Source of the DNA: Petrolisthes cinctipes
Lineage: Eukaryota; Arthropoda; Malacostraca; Decapoda; Porcellanidae
Direction: 5' to 3'
DNA length: 64,000 nucleotides
NCBI GenBank assembly: GCA_033782935.1
Contig: JAWQEG010002499.1
Span: 29,089 to 93,088, forward strand
The notes beneath the pieces are model-generated. The model was given only the letters and a program-made list of their open reading frames with translations. It had not been told where the DNA came from and searched no databases. Of the stretch, positions 22,961 to 35,419 are shown one piece after another (within the stretch, counting starts at the first letter, position 1; each line of letters opens with the position of its first letter). The position numbers were made by a program, and so were the translations under genes.

Positions 22961-25900
22961 AATGACTAGAATGATATGTATATACCTCATTGTTTTATTA
23001 TATTATTAATATTGAGTTTAAAACCCTCAACATTGTGTAATTTTTTGCGAAAAAAGATACTTTTGGGCACAAGTTTGTGGGTGACATGTGACTTAACCTA
23101 CTTAGGATAATTATAGTTTTATATTTTATGTGAATCCTACTTCCTGTTCTGATGAATGTCAGTGAGTTGGATATAAAGTTGTCTGGAGAGAGAATATATA
23201 TATTGGAGAATATGAAGAGTTATATTAAGAGGTTTGGATTTACAGAAGCTTGTGTATTGAGTACTTGAGATTTTACATGTAATGTCTACAAAGTCATAAT
23301 TAATACATATTTGGCAAATAGTGTCTGCACATACCGTGTTGGATTAAACTAAGGCTTTAACTATCTGCATCAAGAAAATGTAAGATGTAATGAGTGACTG
23401 GACATTAAATGTCTCAGTAAGACGTATGAGTGTAGTGTCTGAGTACTGAATGGTTGGATCCAGGATCTTGCTTAAAGTTGACTGATATTTACGCATATGA
23501 TGCATAGATTTGATGTGTCAAGTTCGAGTTATGAGTGGAATTGTGCTTGTGTTGTCTGGATGGATTATGTTATTAAAAATATTATGCTTAATGTCAGAAC
23601 AGATAGCATATTTTAGGCACATTATCCAGTGGAGTAGCATTGACTTGGAAATAGTCTTTGTTTTTCCTTGTTAAGTTTCTTACACTTGATGTTAAACTGG
23701 AAGTTCCATTCAAGTTGCCCAAATGAATGCAATGGGGTGAACACTGTGTCCCAGAATCCAGTTCACTTCCCTGAAAGAGGTCAGCATGCCAGCCACCACT
23801 ACACGTTCCCCTGGCAAAGATGCACTTATAGGTTAGCATCACATGAAAATGGAGAGAAAGAGAAAGAAGCTTTGACTTGCAAAGACAGGATGATGTAATT
23901 TAACCAGCAAGATACTCAGAGAAGTGAAGGAGTGAATGCAGGAGAAAGGGAGGAAGATGATTATGAATCATATCGTTTTAGTCAGGATAGAAGGGCACTT
24001 GCAGCCTGTATGTGGAACGCAGCACATAGTCATTTATTGTTTGTGATTTTGATATGATAGGGAAGTCAAAGTCACTATGTGTCCAATATCTGCTAGTCTG
24101 ACTAGAATTGGATGTTTTTGAGTCAGGTAATGTTGTACAGGAAAGTACTCTAATCACATGTCAGTGAAGAAGTACAGTCTCAATCAAATGTAGACCACAC
24201 TGTAAACAGTTTCTGTTTGTAATGCATAAAGTAATTCTTATACAAAGACCATTACAAGTCTCCTTCCCCTTTACCCTCCTTCACTGTGGGTAGTGGACAG
24301 GAACACATATTCATACTGAATTTGGAAGCTTGATAATGGCATTAAATGTTGGTAAAGTTGTGATTGTTGCTGTACAGTTAGTTCTTATCTTCACCAGCTT
24401 TAGTACTATACTGTACAGGTTTTTATCAGCTTGCCAAAGCTGGAATAATTGAATGACAATTTGAATTGGACTGAAACTGACCACATGATGTTGAATGTGA
24501 TGACCAGGGACAGACTCTACCCAGTCACTGTAATGGTGTTTTAAAAGACATGTGGTTATATCCAAATTTTATATGGCTACTGCAATATTGTTTGCAATCT
24601 GTAATTTTATCTGTCTTCGCTCTTATTTTTTTTATTCCCATTTGTGACAGATGTACAAAGATGGTCATATTAATTGTGGCCTAATCGGGTAGGGAGTCAG
24701 CAACAGTATTCAGAGGCAGTCAGTACAGTACTCCAGTGACTCAATAGAAGTCATGACTTCCTCTGATTTTTGTTGCTAGACAAAATTGTCAGGAGAAACA
24801 GTAAAATATGCTTTCTTTTTATCCTCTGACTGCCAAGAAATTGGCAAGGTGATTGGCTATGGCTGTGTTCTATCCAGGAAAAAATAATTATAAAATTTGC
24901 CTTTATGATAACATTAAATTTTGCCTTCTGTGACAATGTTAAATTCTGCTCTGTATGATAATTACTATAAAATTCTACTTTTTAAAGACTGGTGTTCCCG
25001 TTTTGCTGACAGGATCCAGTAAAATAATGCTATAACATTGTACAGTACAGTATTTTGTTTAACTGCTTTTTCCAGTGAGATCTCAAGAGCTGTCATATAC
25101 AGTTAGTTTCCTATAGCTGTCTCTTTCTTTCCAATCAGGCTGTTGTTTGTATGGCCAGAAGGAAATATAATATTGACTATCTGTTCACTGTCTTGACTTT
25201 TTGTGCTGGTTGCTCAATACACTGTTGGTCATATGTACAGTTTAATAAGAGGTATTCGAAATAAGTAAGAAAGTGATAGTTATATTTTTTGCTGAAAATG
25301 AAAAATTAAAAAAATATGTACTATACAGTATTTAGAAGAAATAGAAAAATATTGCTTATATTATAACAATGTACAAGGTATATATTATGTTAATTATTGT
25401 TTTTAGTATAGGTTTTTTTTTAGTAAAGTAGATTATATCATAGCCAATACTGACTTATGTTTTGTAAATAGTTAACCCTGAAGAGACTGTTGAATGTATG
25501 AGTGAGAGAAAGGAAAATTAAGCTTGGGATTACCAACATACATTGTGCTTAGTTTAAATGGCAATACAGGAAATCAACCTCAGAATAGCTAATGTTCATT
25601 AATTGTATAATTTTGATTATTAGATGTTTTCTTGACAATTTGTCTGATAACAATACTGTGGATAAATGCTTCACAATAAAATTGCTGCAGTTGAAGTAAG
25701 TGTGGAATGTGTGTGAACACAGAGTTCCCCTGATTATAGACGTACCGTCCAAACACAGAAACCTTGTCTGGCTTGTGTGTGTCTTTTTTAAGATGGAGAC
25801 AGGAAATGTAGTTGGGTTGGTATTTACACTTGCACACCAAATGTGGACTCAAAAGTTGATGCAGGAGTTCAGTAATGAGGTTATTGTGAGTGCTTCGTCA

Positions 25901-27780
25901 TACATCATAGCAACTGTTTGATAGCTGAATTTGTCAAGTAATATTAATTAGACTGTAAGTCAGCAACTTTTTAATGAAATCAGACAAATTTTAGATTTAT
26001 AATCTTTAGTTATAAATAAATTATTAAGAATGTTCAGTTTATGCATTTGTAGTACACATTTACCAACATAGCTCTACTTTATATTGGTACTAATTGTGAA
26101 TAGACTGACTGAAATCATCGTATTTATGTAATAACAAGGACTGTAAGAGAATTATGAGGCTAAGTACACATTATGTATGGTAATCCTGGGTTAGAGTGTT
26201 GTGATGTCAGCCTTATAGCACCCATTGCCACTGTGCTACTACACCCGCTCCTTCATTCCGTTGTCATCGGCACTTTGTGTGAATATCCATGTTTGTGTTG
26301 CATATTGTTTATGTAAAAGATTGCTTTTATTTTAGCTTGTGAACTACTCTCAGATGTTATAAAATAAAATATATGATGTACCTATGTATTCTCTATCTTT
26401 CACTATAAAAGCTCCTGCATTAACTGAAGTTGTAAAGGCTTCCTACACACATTGTATTCAAACCACAAACATATTTCATCTCTTGTCCCAGCTGTAATAC
26501 TAGGTAGATCTACAACATCACTAGCTCTACTATATCACTAGTAATTGAAGTTGTCTACCTCTGATACAGATGTCCAAGATGTCCGAAACACTAACATTCC
26601 CCCAAGTACCATGCCAATCTTTCCCTATCTGTTGCAGTGTCTGCGAAAGTAAATGCACATATGAATCTGAATGCTGCGTTTAAAACCAGTAATATTGCTG
26701 CTCTCTATACCATTGAAGCATAGAGAACAATTCACTGGTGATGATTTGTAGCTTTATGGTGACCTATATAAGACTGTAGGTGAGTGTAAATCCACTCTTG
26801 TACTGAAATAGGAGGTACCTGTAATCCTTGATATAATTCAGGCTAGATTGGCCAATAGGGATGTCAGGCTCAATTCCTGACAATGAACAATTCTCCTATT
26901 CCCTACTTGAAGAATGAACATTTTTGAGTCTGTAACAATACAATCCAGTACTATCCAAAACTCCTCAGAGAATGATGGTATCAAAGTTAAAGCTGTGGAT
27001 TGTTTCACCCCTCCTTCTCCCACTGACTGGCAACTAGAATCAAGAGTCTTGGTCCTGAAGTGGCGGTATCCATGTTGTGAAACCATTCCCAAGAAGCTGC
27101 CGACAATATAACTACCATGGGGGCACAACTGCCACAATCATAATTTCCCGGGAATGGTTTCGGCTGCCCAGGCATTTTCCAAGGCCCTCGCACAACACAC
27201 ATATCAACACATTTTATTCAGCACTAAGAAATGTCTCTCAGGCGGTCATATCTCGGGGGATTCTCCTTGCCGGAAACATTTAGTGCAACCCTAGACCCAT
27301 TTTCAAATACACATGTCCAACATGCTTCGGACCCACTGCACATGTACAACACTTGCCTCCATAGAACTCTACACAATCACTTAGAACAGTTCCAGATGCC
27401 GGTCATCCCCCCCCCCCCCCCTGAAATATGAACTGTTAGGTATATACATACATTTAGCCTACCTGTACAGTACCAAGATGCATGCAGCAGATCAGAGACG
27501 ATGCCTTCCCATCTTCTCAATTACCAACTTCAAGGTGAGCATTCTTTTTAACAAACATCTACGTTGGTTTAATGATCATTGGGGATTTTGGTACCGGTAC
27601 TAACCAATGGTAGCTCTACGACCTAACCCAGAGCGATAACGTCAATATTTTATGCAATTAGTTGATTTCCACTTTATAGCATTACATATGAAAGAAAAGA
27701 TTAATTCAGTTTCATATAGTTAAACCAAATGTTGGCAAGACTACATTTACTGTATAACGAATTTCAGGCTTGAGTGGATT
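22960..27780. other. Gene-free stretch
   Basis: AT-rich, strikingly poor in microsatellites up to about 26.4 kb. AATAAA occurs at 26015 and 26363. No ORF shows a domain I recognise. Confidence 0.5.
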
Positions 27781-27799
27781 ACCAATTACACAACCGGTG

Positions 27800-28420
27800 G
27801 GTACGAATTTCTCTTTCTTCATTTCTCCCTATCTTCCTTCTATCCTTACGCATTTTTGTTCCTTCCTTTCCCTTCCTGTATCTCCTTTTCCTACACTTCT
27901 TCCTTCCCCAAACGCTCCTTTCTCCCCTATCTCTTTCTCCTCCCCCTTTCTGTGCATTCGTTCGTCCCAATATCAATCTTTTCATTTCTCTTCTCCCTTT
28001 TTATTCTCCTTAGTTCTGTAATAGTCTTTCTCACTTATGCTCATCATAATTTTTCCTCCCCCCCCCCCCTCTCTCTCTCTCTCTTTGCTATCCATATCTA
28101 CGACTAATCACTGGAGAGTAATATATTCTCTACCAGTAATCCTCAAATCAGGTCACCTCGTGTAGACCGTAAGGTCTGTTGTGGTCTATGTAACTCTCTC
28201 TCCGTGTTACTCTTTCAATGTCTTCCTCCTCCACCTCCTTTCCTCTTAAACTTTTCTGGTCTCTTCTTTACTCCTCACTGTTTCTCTCCTCTTTCTCGCT
28301 TTCATTCCCTCCCTGTTCCCATCCTCACGTTCCTCTTACAATTCCCTCTCCCTCACTCTACAGCGTCTCTCACCTCTTCCTCCTCCTCTTCTCTCCTCTC
28401 CTGCTGTCTCGCCTACGTTA
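27800..28420 (+). repeat. Pyrimidine-rich tract
   Basis: Mostly C and T on the plus strand, including a C-run and TC repeat at about 28059-28084. The small open frames are low-complexity. Confidence 0.6.
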
Positions 28421-28429
28421 ACTACCGGG

Positions 28430-30180
28430 GCCATAATTAACATCCCGATGCTACCAGACATGTTAAATTGCCTTTCTCTAACCGTAGCCGTGTTGCTGTC
28501 TCCTTACTGCCTCGTTACTGAAGAGGTCATTTCATTGCCGTCTTCCTACTCTGTGTCTTTCCTGCAGCAGTTCATTTTCTGTTGTGTTCCTGGGATTAAG
28601 GTTACTGTAGCTGGAAGAGATGATGTTCCTCCTATATTATGAAAAATATCTTCTAAATTGATCATTGCTACACTTGTGGTACTTCATTACTTAATTTGGT
28701 TCGCCACTATGTAATTGAAAGCAACCCATCAAATTTATATCCTTAGAGAAAACAAGCAGCAATGCTTTATATACTCTCATGACAATGAAATTATAAATAA
28801 CACAAGAAAAACATTACAATAATAAATATGTGTATATAAATATTTTACTATAATCACTATTTCTTCTCTTAATCATTTATTCTACTCCATGTTTCTTTTA
28901 CCTTCCTTGCAGCTTTTCCTTCTTCCTGCTATGTCTCTTTCCATGTGGTATCTCTTTTTCCTCTCCCTGCAAATCTCCCACAATGTCCATCGAATTTTTA
29001 TCTGACCTATTTCTTCCCTCTGCCTCCCTTCCTCTCCTCTTGTTCCTCTCCAGTCTTCCTCTCCCTTTCTCCTCTACCTCCGTCCCCAAACCTACTTTGC
29101 CTGGTTCTGTTAGTCGAGGCCTGAAGCCAGACCGTCTGCATAGAGAGTGACGATGTGTGCGAATTGTGTTTGGTCTCGGGTCTGTGTTGATGTGTGGCTG
29201 TGTTGTGTTTGCGTTGTAGCTTGCGTGTGACCGTGGGTTTGTGTAGCTCTGTGATGGTCTGTGGCTGTGTTGTAAGGGGTGAGTAGGCTACATGCACGTC
29301 ATTCTCAGTTTTCAATGTCCTTCTGATATAAAATATGTGACTTTGGTCTGTTGATGTTGGTTGATGTTGCAATGTGTTGGTGCGTGACTGGAACTGATCT
29401 ACGTTATGGTTGCACCGATGACCCCGTGGTTGTTGTCAGCAGTAAGGAGGCCAGCAAAATGAATAGCCTACCTCAGAGGACTAAATACGAGTACAGTATA
29501 TCGGCAGCAAACATGGAGGGAAATGAAGTGGGAGTGGAGAGGCGATGGGAGTGGGAAGGAGGGAATTGTGAGTGGAGAGGTGCATGGAGTACTCATATTT
29601 ATGTGGTTGTATCCCACGACCATGACTACTCTACATCTCTACTCACAATTCCTTCATATCTGCTAATATCGTCTCTCGTCCCCCACCCCTACGCTACAGT
29701 CTACACCCCCTCCATGTTTACTGTCGCTATATATATGGTCCCTTGATGTACCCATTCTGCCACGTACAGTATTCTGGAGATACCTGTTGGCGAAACGTCT
29801 ATATACTTCGTCCATTTTTTATGCTAATTTTCTCCTTAACTTCAGTTCGTTTTCGTATGATAAGTATTTTTTTATTTCACATTCTATACTTCAGAGTAAT
29901 TTTTCTTTGCAAATAAAAGCTGATATACTTGCTTTAAAATACTACACTTATCCTCCTTTCTGTTATACCTCATCTTCTAGACTGTCTTGGTACCTAATCG
30001 AGTACTTTCATTTTGCCTCTGACTTACTGTACCGTAGTTATAAAAATTGATACCATTGGCTCCTCAGCACATTGATCTACAATATTATCTTCTACACATT
30101 TCTACCGACACAACCGATCATCATATATTACAATAATTAAACACATGATTGCAATACGTAAAAATATCGTACAACATCAC
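28430..30180. other. Gene-free stretch
   Basis: Several frames of 60-130 codons, none with a recognisable domain. Pyrimidine-rich at 28.9-29.1 kb. Confidence 0.4.
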
Positions 30181-30189
30181 GTTAACATA

Positions 30190-30415
30190 CAACCACGACT
30201 CCACGAACACCTCCACCACCACTAGCACCAAAACCTCCACCAACAACACTACCACTAACACAAACAACACCAACACCTAAACTAGCACCAAAATCTCCAC
30301 CACCAACACAAACACCAGCATCTCCACCAAGAACACCACCACTAACACAAACACCAACACCTCCACCAACAACACCACCACCAACACAAACACCAACACC
30401 AGAACCACACAACAC
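30190..30415 (+). repeat. Imperfect ACC/AACACC minisatellite
   Basis: Irregular repeats of caccaacaccaccaccaac. The Gly/Val-rich frame on the minus strand is a translation of this repeat. Confidence 0.75.
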
Positions 30416-30544
30416 GCACGTTACACACTACTGTTTTCCCCTCCTGTGCCCCCTTTCTGATTAACCCAAGTCAACATTTCACCACGCCTGTCATTTTTGC
30501 AGGGAGGCAATCTTTGTGTTATTGTGGCTTCCTATGGGGGTGTG

Positions 30545-30665
30545 GAGGCGAGGTGATCGTGTTATGGTGTTGGAGGTGTGTTGTTGTGCTGCAGTGTTGT
30601 GTTGTGCTGCAGTTGTTGTTGTTGTGCTGCAGTTGTTGTTGTTGTGCTGCAGTGTTGTTTTGTGC
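30545..30665 (+). repeat. GTTGTTGTGCTGCAGT tandem repeat
   Basis: Four to five imperfect units of ttgttgttgtgctgcag. Confidence 0.7.
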
Positions 30666-30669
30666 TCAT

Positions 30670-32230
30670 CAAATATTCTAATGTGAGGTGCAAGTTGGTT
30701 CTATAGCTTAATTCCCCATTAATTGTTCAGAGACTTGGTGTATTGGCAGTGCTCTTGTTGCCTTAAGTATTATTAGTTCAAGTTCAAGGCTCGTCATTGT
30801 ACATAATTTGGGTTGGAAGGGGTATAGTGCTCTCTTTAAATATATGAACGAGCTATATAATCTATAAGACCCAACTCGGGTACAATTCATTTGCATATTT
30901 TCATTCCCTTGAGATGGGTCATTCACGTACGCTTCTTGATTAATGTAACCATTCTATGTAAATATGTTTTTTGACATACATGTACAGAAAAAAACTACCA
31001 ATTATTGTACTTTACATTAAGAAATCCATTTCATCTTACCCATTACCTTACCGAAAATTGACAACATAAAGATAGATGTCAAAGTGAGAGACAGTCATTC
31101 CTCCTGGGAATAAAAGCATTTTATTTTATCCTTCCACTGCGGCTGACGTTAAGATTTTTTTTAATGCAAAGCCAAGAGATCATATTTGTCCTTGTAAACC
31201 TGAGGCTCTTCCTTTGTGCCAGACACCGCACTTAAAAGTCCGAGTCACTCCAGAACATTTTCCTGTCGCATGCAAGCAGGCACAGTGAGATTGCTTGGTC
31301 ATATTTCCTTCCTTCCTTTCTCTGTTGTTTACATGTACTTGCAGATCCCGGCCTGTGATCCAGTTGTACACAAGCGTTCAGTCAACACAACCCCAACCTC
31401 AGTTAAAGAAAGAACAGAACATGAAACATCTTAAAATTACAGTTTCCATAATGTGGCATATGCTACATACTTAAATAAACAATAACAGGCAGCACCTTAA
31501 TACATGCACAGTGTCACAAAAAATCACAAATTATAAACATTAATACAAAAGGAGGAGGCTGAAGACACCAGCCAAACAGGGCAGCACTCCCAGGGTGGAC
31601 GATGGACTGGTGATAGGGAGGGTTGGAACTCCAGCTTCACCTGTTTGTTCATCTTTGCTGATCATTTCGTGTCTCATATACACTGAGAGTAGTCCAACAT
31701 ACTCTCAAAGACACGACTCTCTTCCTACTTATATCATACAAACAAACGCTAAACACCACACATATTATTTTCCAAAATTATATGTACGGAGAGAACACGC
31801 AAACAAGAAGGATCTTAATAAATTTATAAATAGAAAAATAAGTAAAGTTAAAAAATACGCCTTGGAGAACCTTGGGGATGAACATCTGTGGGGAACCACC
31901 TCTATAATCTATTGAATCTCATCTTCTCTTCCTCACCGAAACTCGGGTATCCCCAGCAACTGACAGCAAGTTTTTATACGTCTCCTACTTTCACTATTCT
32001 CAGTTTCTTGTCAAATAATCACACACTTACAGAAACTCTTTGCAGCTTTCATAAGCCTCACTTCAATACCAAACATTTGCAACACTTCCCATAAGCCATT
32101 AAATTAAACCTTCACAAACCACTCTATAAACAAATTCTCTTATTCCCTAACGGCTACAGCAATATGAACATCGATATTATACACAGCGTAACATTAGAAC
32201 AGCAGAGCCACACAATATCAACTGTACAAC
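30670..32230. other. Gene-free stretch
   Basis: A 106-residue frame at 31595-31915 ends KVKKYALENLGDEHLWG but has no recognised family and no splice context. Confidence 0.4.

Positions 32231-32233
<3 letters not shown>

Positions 32234-32265
<32 letters not shown>
32234..32265. repeat. AT dinucleotide repeat
   Basis: Pure (AT)n of about 16 units. Confidence 0.9.
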
Positions 32266-32268
<3 letters not shown>

Positions 32269-32489
32269 TTTATGGATAACTGACATATGTAACTTTCAGA
32301 CAATGGTAGTGTTGCTTCCCACACCCTGTCTCCTTTTCTAAAACACATATTTCACCTTCTTAAAACTTACCATTTACACTTAATCTCCTTCCACACACAG
32401 ATGCACCGCGCTCTACAAACATATCACTTATAAAAGACTTGTTTACGTTTGTCCAAAGTTTGAGTTGGAGGCTGTAATTAATTTCCGCA

Positions 32490-32699
32490 CCACCACCAAC
32501 ACCACCAACACCACCAACACCAACACCACCACCATCAACACCAACCCTTGCATGGAGGAGTGTATACAAATGGCTACAAGAGAGCTAAGAGCTGTGTGTG
32601 TAGTAGTAGTAGTAGTAGTAGTAGTAATTCTAATAATAATATTACTACTACTACTACTACTACAACAACTACTACTACTAATAATAATAATATTAATAA

Positions 32700-32745
<46 letters not shown>

Positions 32746-32755
32746 GTTTACTAAA
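32490..32755. repeat. Compound trinucleotide repeats (ACC, TAG, ACT, AAT, TTA)
   Basis: Adjacent runs of ACC (32490-32540), TAG (32600-32626), ACT/AAT, and TTA (32700-32747). Homopolymeric frames on both strands are artefacts. Confidence 0.85.
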
Positions 32756-32861
32756 GATGTATGAGTAAGACGGCCCCTCCCACACAGACATCTGATCATC
32801 ACTCATCCACCAATGTGTAGTGAAGATGTTCACTAATGGTTGCAGAGGTTTCCTTCCTTAA

Positions 32862-32945
32862 TAATAGGAAAAGTTGGTGTAAGGAAGGACATCCGGCCGT
32901 TAAAACCATCTGCCAAAATTCAGCCCCATCGACCCCATAATTATT
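32862..32945 (+). mobile_element. Probable LINE 3'-end fragment
   Basis: The phrase gttggtgtaaggaaggacat followed by ccggccgttaaaa and ctgccaaaattcag resembles the conserved 3' tail of RTE/BovB-type LINEs. It is short and without a coding part; assignment is from recognition of the phrase only. Confidence 0.4.
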
Positions 32946-33599
32946 TTTGTTATCATCATTATTACCATTATTATCAGTACCCTATTTCTCTCTTTTCAAA
33001 GGGTAGGGAAGCCTTGAGTAGGAAAAAGAAATGAAAAATGGCAAGGAGATTAATTCCTCAGCACACTGAGTCACCCACATTCACTCCCCTAATCAAGCCC
33101 ACGTAATTCTCAGCTTCCCTCCACAAGTTGTGTTGCATCTACGACCAAAGTTTCTTCACTTAACCTTGATGAAAGGAGTTATGCCATGAACTGACTGTCA
33201 ACTTAAAACCTGAGTTGCCGTCCATTTGTTTCATACATTTTTAATCCAAGTTTTCTTACACAATCACTCACCATATCGTAACTGCAATTGTAATGATACA
33301 GTTGCTGAAGGGAATATCTTTATCCCCATGATGGTCCCTATTTACCCGAGCACACACCTTTACTAAGTTGACCATAATGCTCTCTTACTTAATCATTGTG
33401 TTACATTATGAATAAAATTTATTGGTAACTCATCTAAAACAGAATCAACTTCGTCGTTATATATTTTATTATTATTTATTCATAACTCTTCCTTTACAAG
33501 ATCAAACTTTGTACAAGGGTAAGAGGGACCCCATAGGGGTAAAGAAATTCCCTTCTGCAGCTGTACCAAATCAATGTTGGTGTTTTGTAACGTTTGGTG

Positions 33600-33730
33600 G
33601 CCTTATGATCAGCGACTGAAGCTTCACTTGTAGGAATAAAGTTATTCAGACCCACAACTGCTGATTGGATTCACTCTCCTAACCATCCTATTACAGGTTC
33701 AACATGATAACCACTCTGCCACCTCAAATC
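33600..33730 (-). mobile_element. Possible tRNA-derived SINE head
   Basis: On the minus strand ggtggcagagtggttatcat gives a good A box (TGGCAGAGTGG, about 33704-33714), and about 45 bp later a degenerate B box occurs (gagagtgaatcc). It resembles the SINE at 47975-48230 in the A box but not elsewhere. Confidence 0.4.
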
Positions 33731-33775
33731 AAAGGAGAACATAAATAAATAGATACATATACTGATACTGTACAC

Positions 33776-33777
<2 letters not shown>

Positions 33778-33847
<70 letters not shown>

Positions 33848-34008
33848 GAATTGGTAATTCTGGTGCTACTGAATCCGGTATGTATGATTAGGGTCATAGA
33901 TTGATGAGTTTCAAATCTAAAGTTCTGATATTAATGGTTTCAGTCCTCGTGATTTGAGATGAATTTTAAATGTTATGGTGTGTATGTGTGTGTGTGTGTG
34001 TGTGTGTG
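33778..34008. repeat. GA repeat and GT repeat
   Basis: (GA)n at 33779-33843 and (GT)n at 33984-34008. Confidence 0.9.
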
Positions 34009-34181
34009 ATAACATTTGTTGTAAATTTCAAGTACATACAATCTCCCTATGACAAAATGTGACCAATGTTAATCGTAAACTAAAAATAAAATATGAAAAT
34101 AGTTGGACTGTTACCAAATGCCTGGATCACAGTGGTAAGCAGATGTGTAGCATTACATGGCTTGGAGGGAACATTGATTAA

Positions 34182-34328
34182 GGGACCCTGTGATTTAGTT
34201 AGAAAATTGGAAGTAAATGAGTCCTTCAAATATTGTCACGAAACACCACCTATATGGAAGGAGCTTGTTTCGTGGCATAGTCAGAAGGAATCGGAAGCCT
34301 CCAATTTCCATACACGATTACAGGATCC
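34182..34328 (+). mobile_element. MITE family 1 copy, TTAA-flanked, 147 bp
   Basis: Same length and orientation as the copy at 3993-4139. TTAA at 34178-34181 and 34329-34332. It begins gggaccctgtgattta and ends acgattacaggatcc. The right-hand TTAA is also the left border of a family 2 MITE. Confidence 0.8.
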
Positions 34329-34332
34329 TTAA

Positions 34333-34493
34333 GGGTGAGATACAGTGTTGGTAAATCTGGAGCAACTAATTCCCCCAAACTATTCCAAGCAACAGAACAC
34401 CATTATAATTTTTTGTTCACCTGGTCCTGTTTCCTGGCATACTTTTTTTGGAGGAATCAAGGCACTCCAATGTACCAAAAGTGAATTACCCCC
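34333..34493 (-). mobile_element. MITE family 2 copy, TTAA-type, 161 bp
   Basis: Lies between TTAA at 34329-34332 (shared with the family 1 MITE) and TTAA at 34494-34497. It contains acagtgttggtaaatctgg, tggtcctgtttcctggcata and ggaggaatcaaggc, in reverse relative to the copies at 34672 and 60376. Confidence 0.75.
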
Positions 34494-34503
34494 TTAAAAT
34501 CCT

Positions 34504-34556
34504 GTTATGGAGGGTTACTGATTCCTCCAAAGTATACCAGAAAACAGAGTAATAAT
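34504..34556 (+). mobile_element. MITE family 2 fragment
   Basis: Only the core actgattcctccaaagtata followed by ccagaaaacag is left, without either end. Confidence 0.5.
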
Positions 34557-34671
34557 TCAGTATATATATGTATGAGAGAAGGGGGTTTGTTTGGAAGCAT
34601 CAGTAGCTCTCCAGTTCGATCACAAGAGAATACTAACCAGGAATACCTCATAAATTCCAGCTCATTTTTAA

Positions 34672-34824
34672 GGGAGTAATTCACTTTCTTTACATTGGAG
34701 TGCCTTGATTCCTCCAAAGTATACCAGGAAACAGGACCAGATGAACAAAAATAATGGTGTTCTGTTACTTGGAATAGTTTGGAGGAATCAGTTGCTCTAG
34801 ATTTACCAACACTGTACTTCCCCC
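34672..34824 (+). mobile_element. MITE family 2 copy, 153 bp
   Basis: TTAA at 34668-34671 and 34825-34828. It begins gggagtaattcac and ends caacactgtacttccccc. The inverted ends (ttaaggg..agta and its reverse) match. Confidence 0.75.
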
Positions 34825-34946
34825 TTAAAACAGTGAAAGTCGTGTCGTTCACAACCAAACAAACCCTTATTGCCATCTTAGTATGAATAGAGATTTGTTC
34901 AAAACCCAAATTCCGAGCGGATAGATTGCCGAAATAATGAGTTTGA

Positions 34947-35085
34947 AGGGGGGCAGTGTTGGTTAATATGACTTCCTTCAAACTATTCCAAACACCATAA
35001 TTTTTGTCCTTTTGGTTCTGTTTCCTGGCATACTTTGGTGGAATTAACGCGCTCCAGTGTAATAAAAGTGTATTTATTATCCCCC
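34947..35085 (-). mobile_element. MITE family 2 copy, 139 bp, diverged
   Basis: Contains cagtgttggttaatatg, tggttctgtttcctggcata and tatcccccTTAA (35086-35089). The other border has lost its TTAA. Confidence 0.65.
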
Positions 35086-35140
35086 TTAAGTTAAAGTATT
35101 ATAAGGATGACTTTTGGGTAACCTAATGACCAGTGACTAT

Positions 35141-35215
35141 ATGGATTCGATTCCCTGACCACTAGATGGATTCGATTCCCTGACCACTAGATGGATTCGA
35201 TTCCCTGACCACTAG
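35141..35215 (+). repeat. 25-bp perfect tandem repeat, three copies
   Basis: Unit atggattcgattccctgac followed by cactag, three identical times. The unit contains a match to a pol III B box (GATTCGATTCC), suggesting amplification of a SINE fragment. Confidence 0.85.
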
Positions 35216-35419
35216 ATTAATTTTCTTTCGAATGTCTGCTTTTCATATGAACACTGATACGAGTATAGGTCCATGAGGTCGTTTCCTTGCAAATTATTAC
35301 GTCATTTTTTATCCTGCAGAAAGACGTGGAGTTCCTGCAATGGTTCATCTCGGTGTGTGATCATAAATCTTTTCTAAACATCCGGCTCAGTGTTGTACCT
35401 TAAGTTGGCAATCTAAAAC

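Noticed and set aside
23594..23898. Opposed frames with several Cys and His residues
   Set aside because: No regular zinc-finger spacing and no splice sites.
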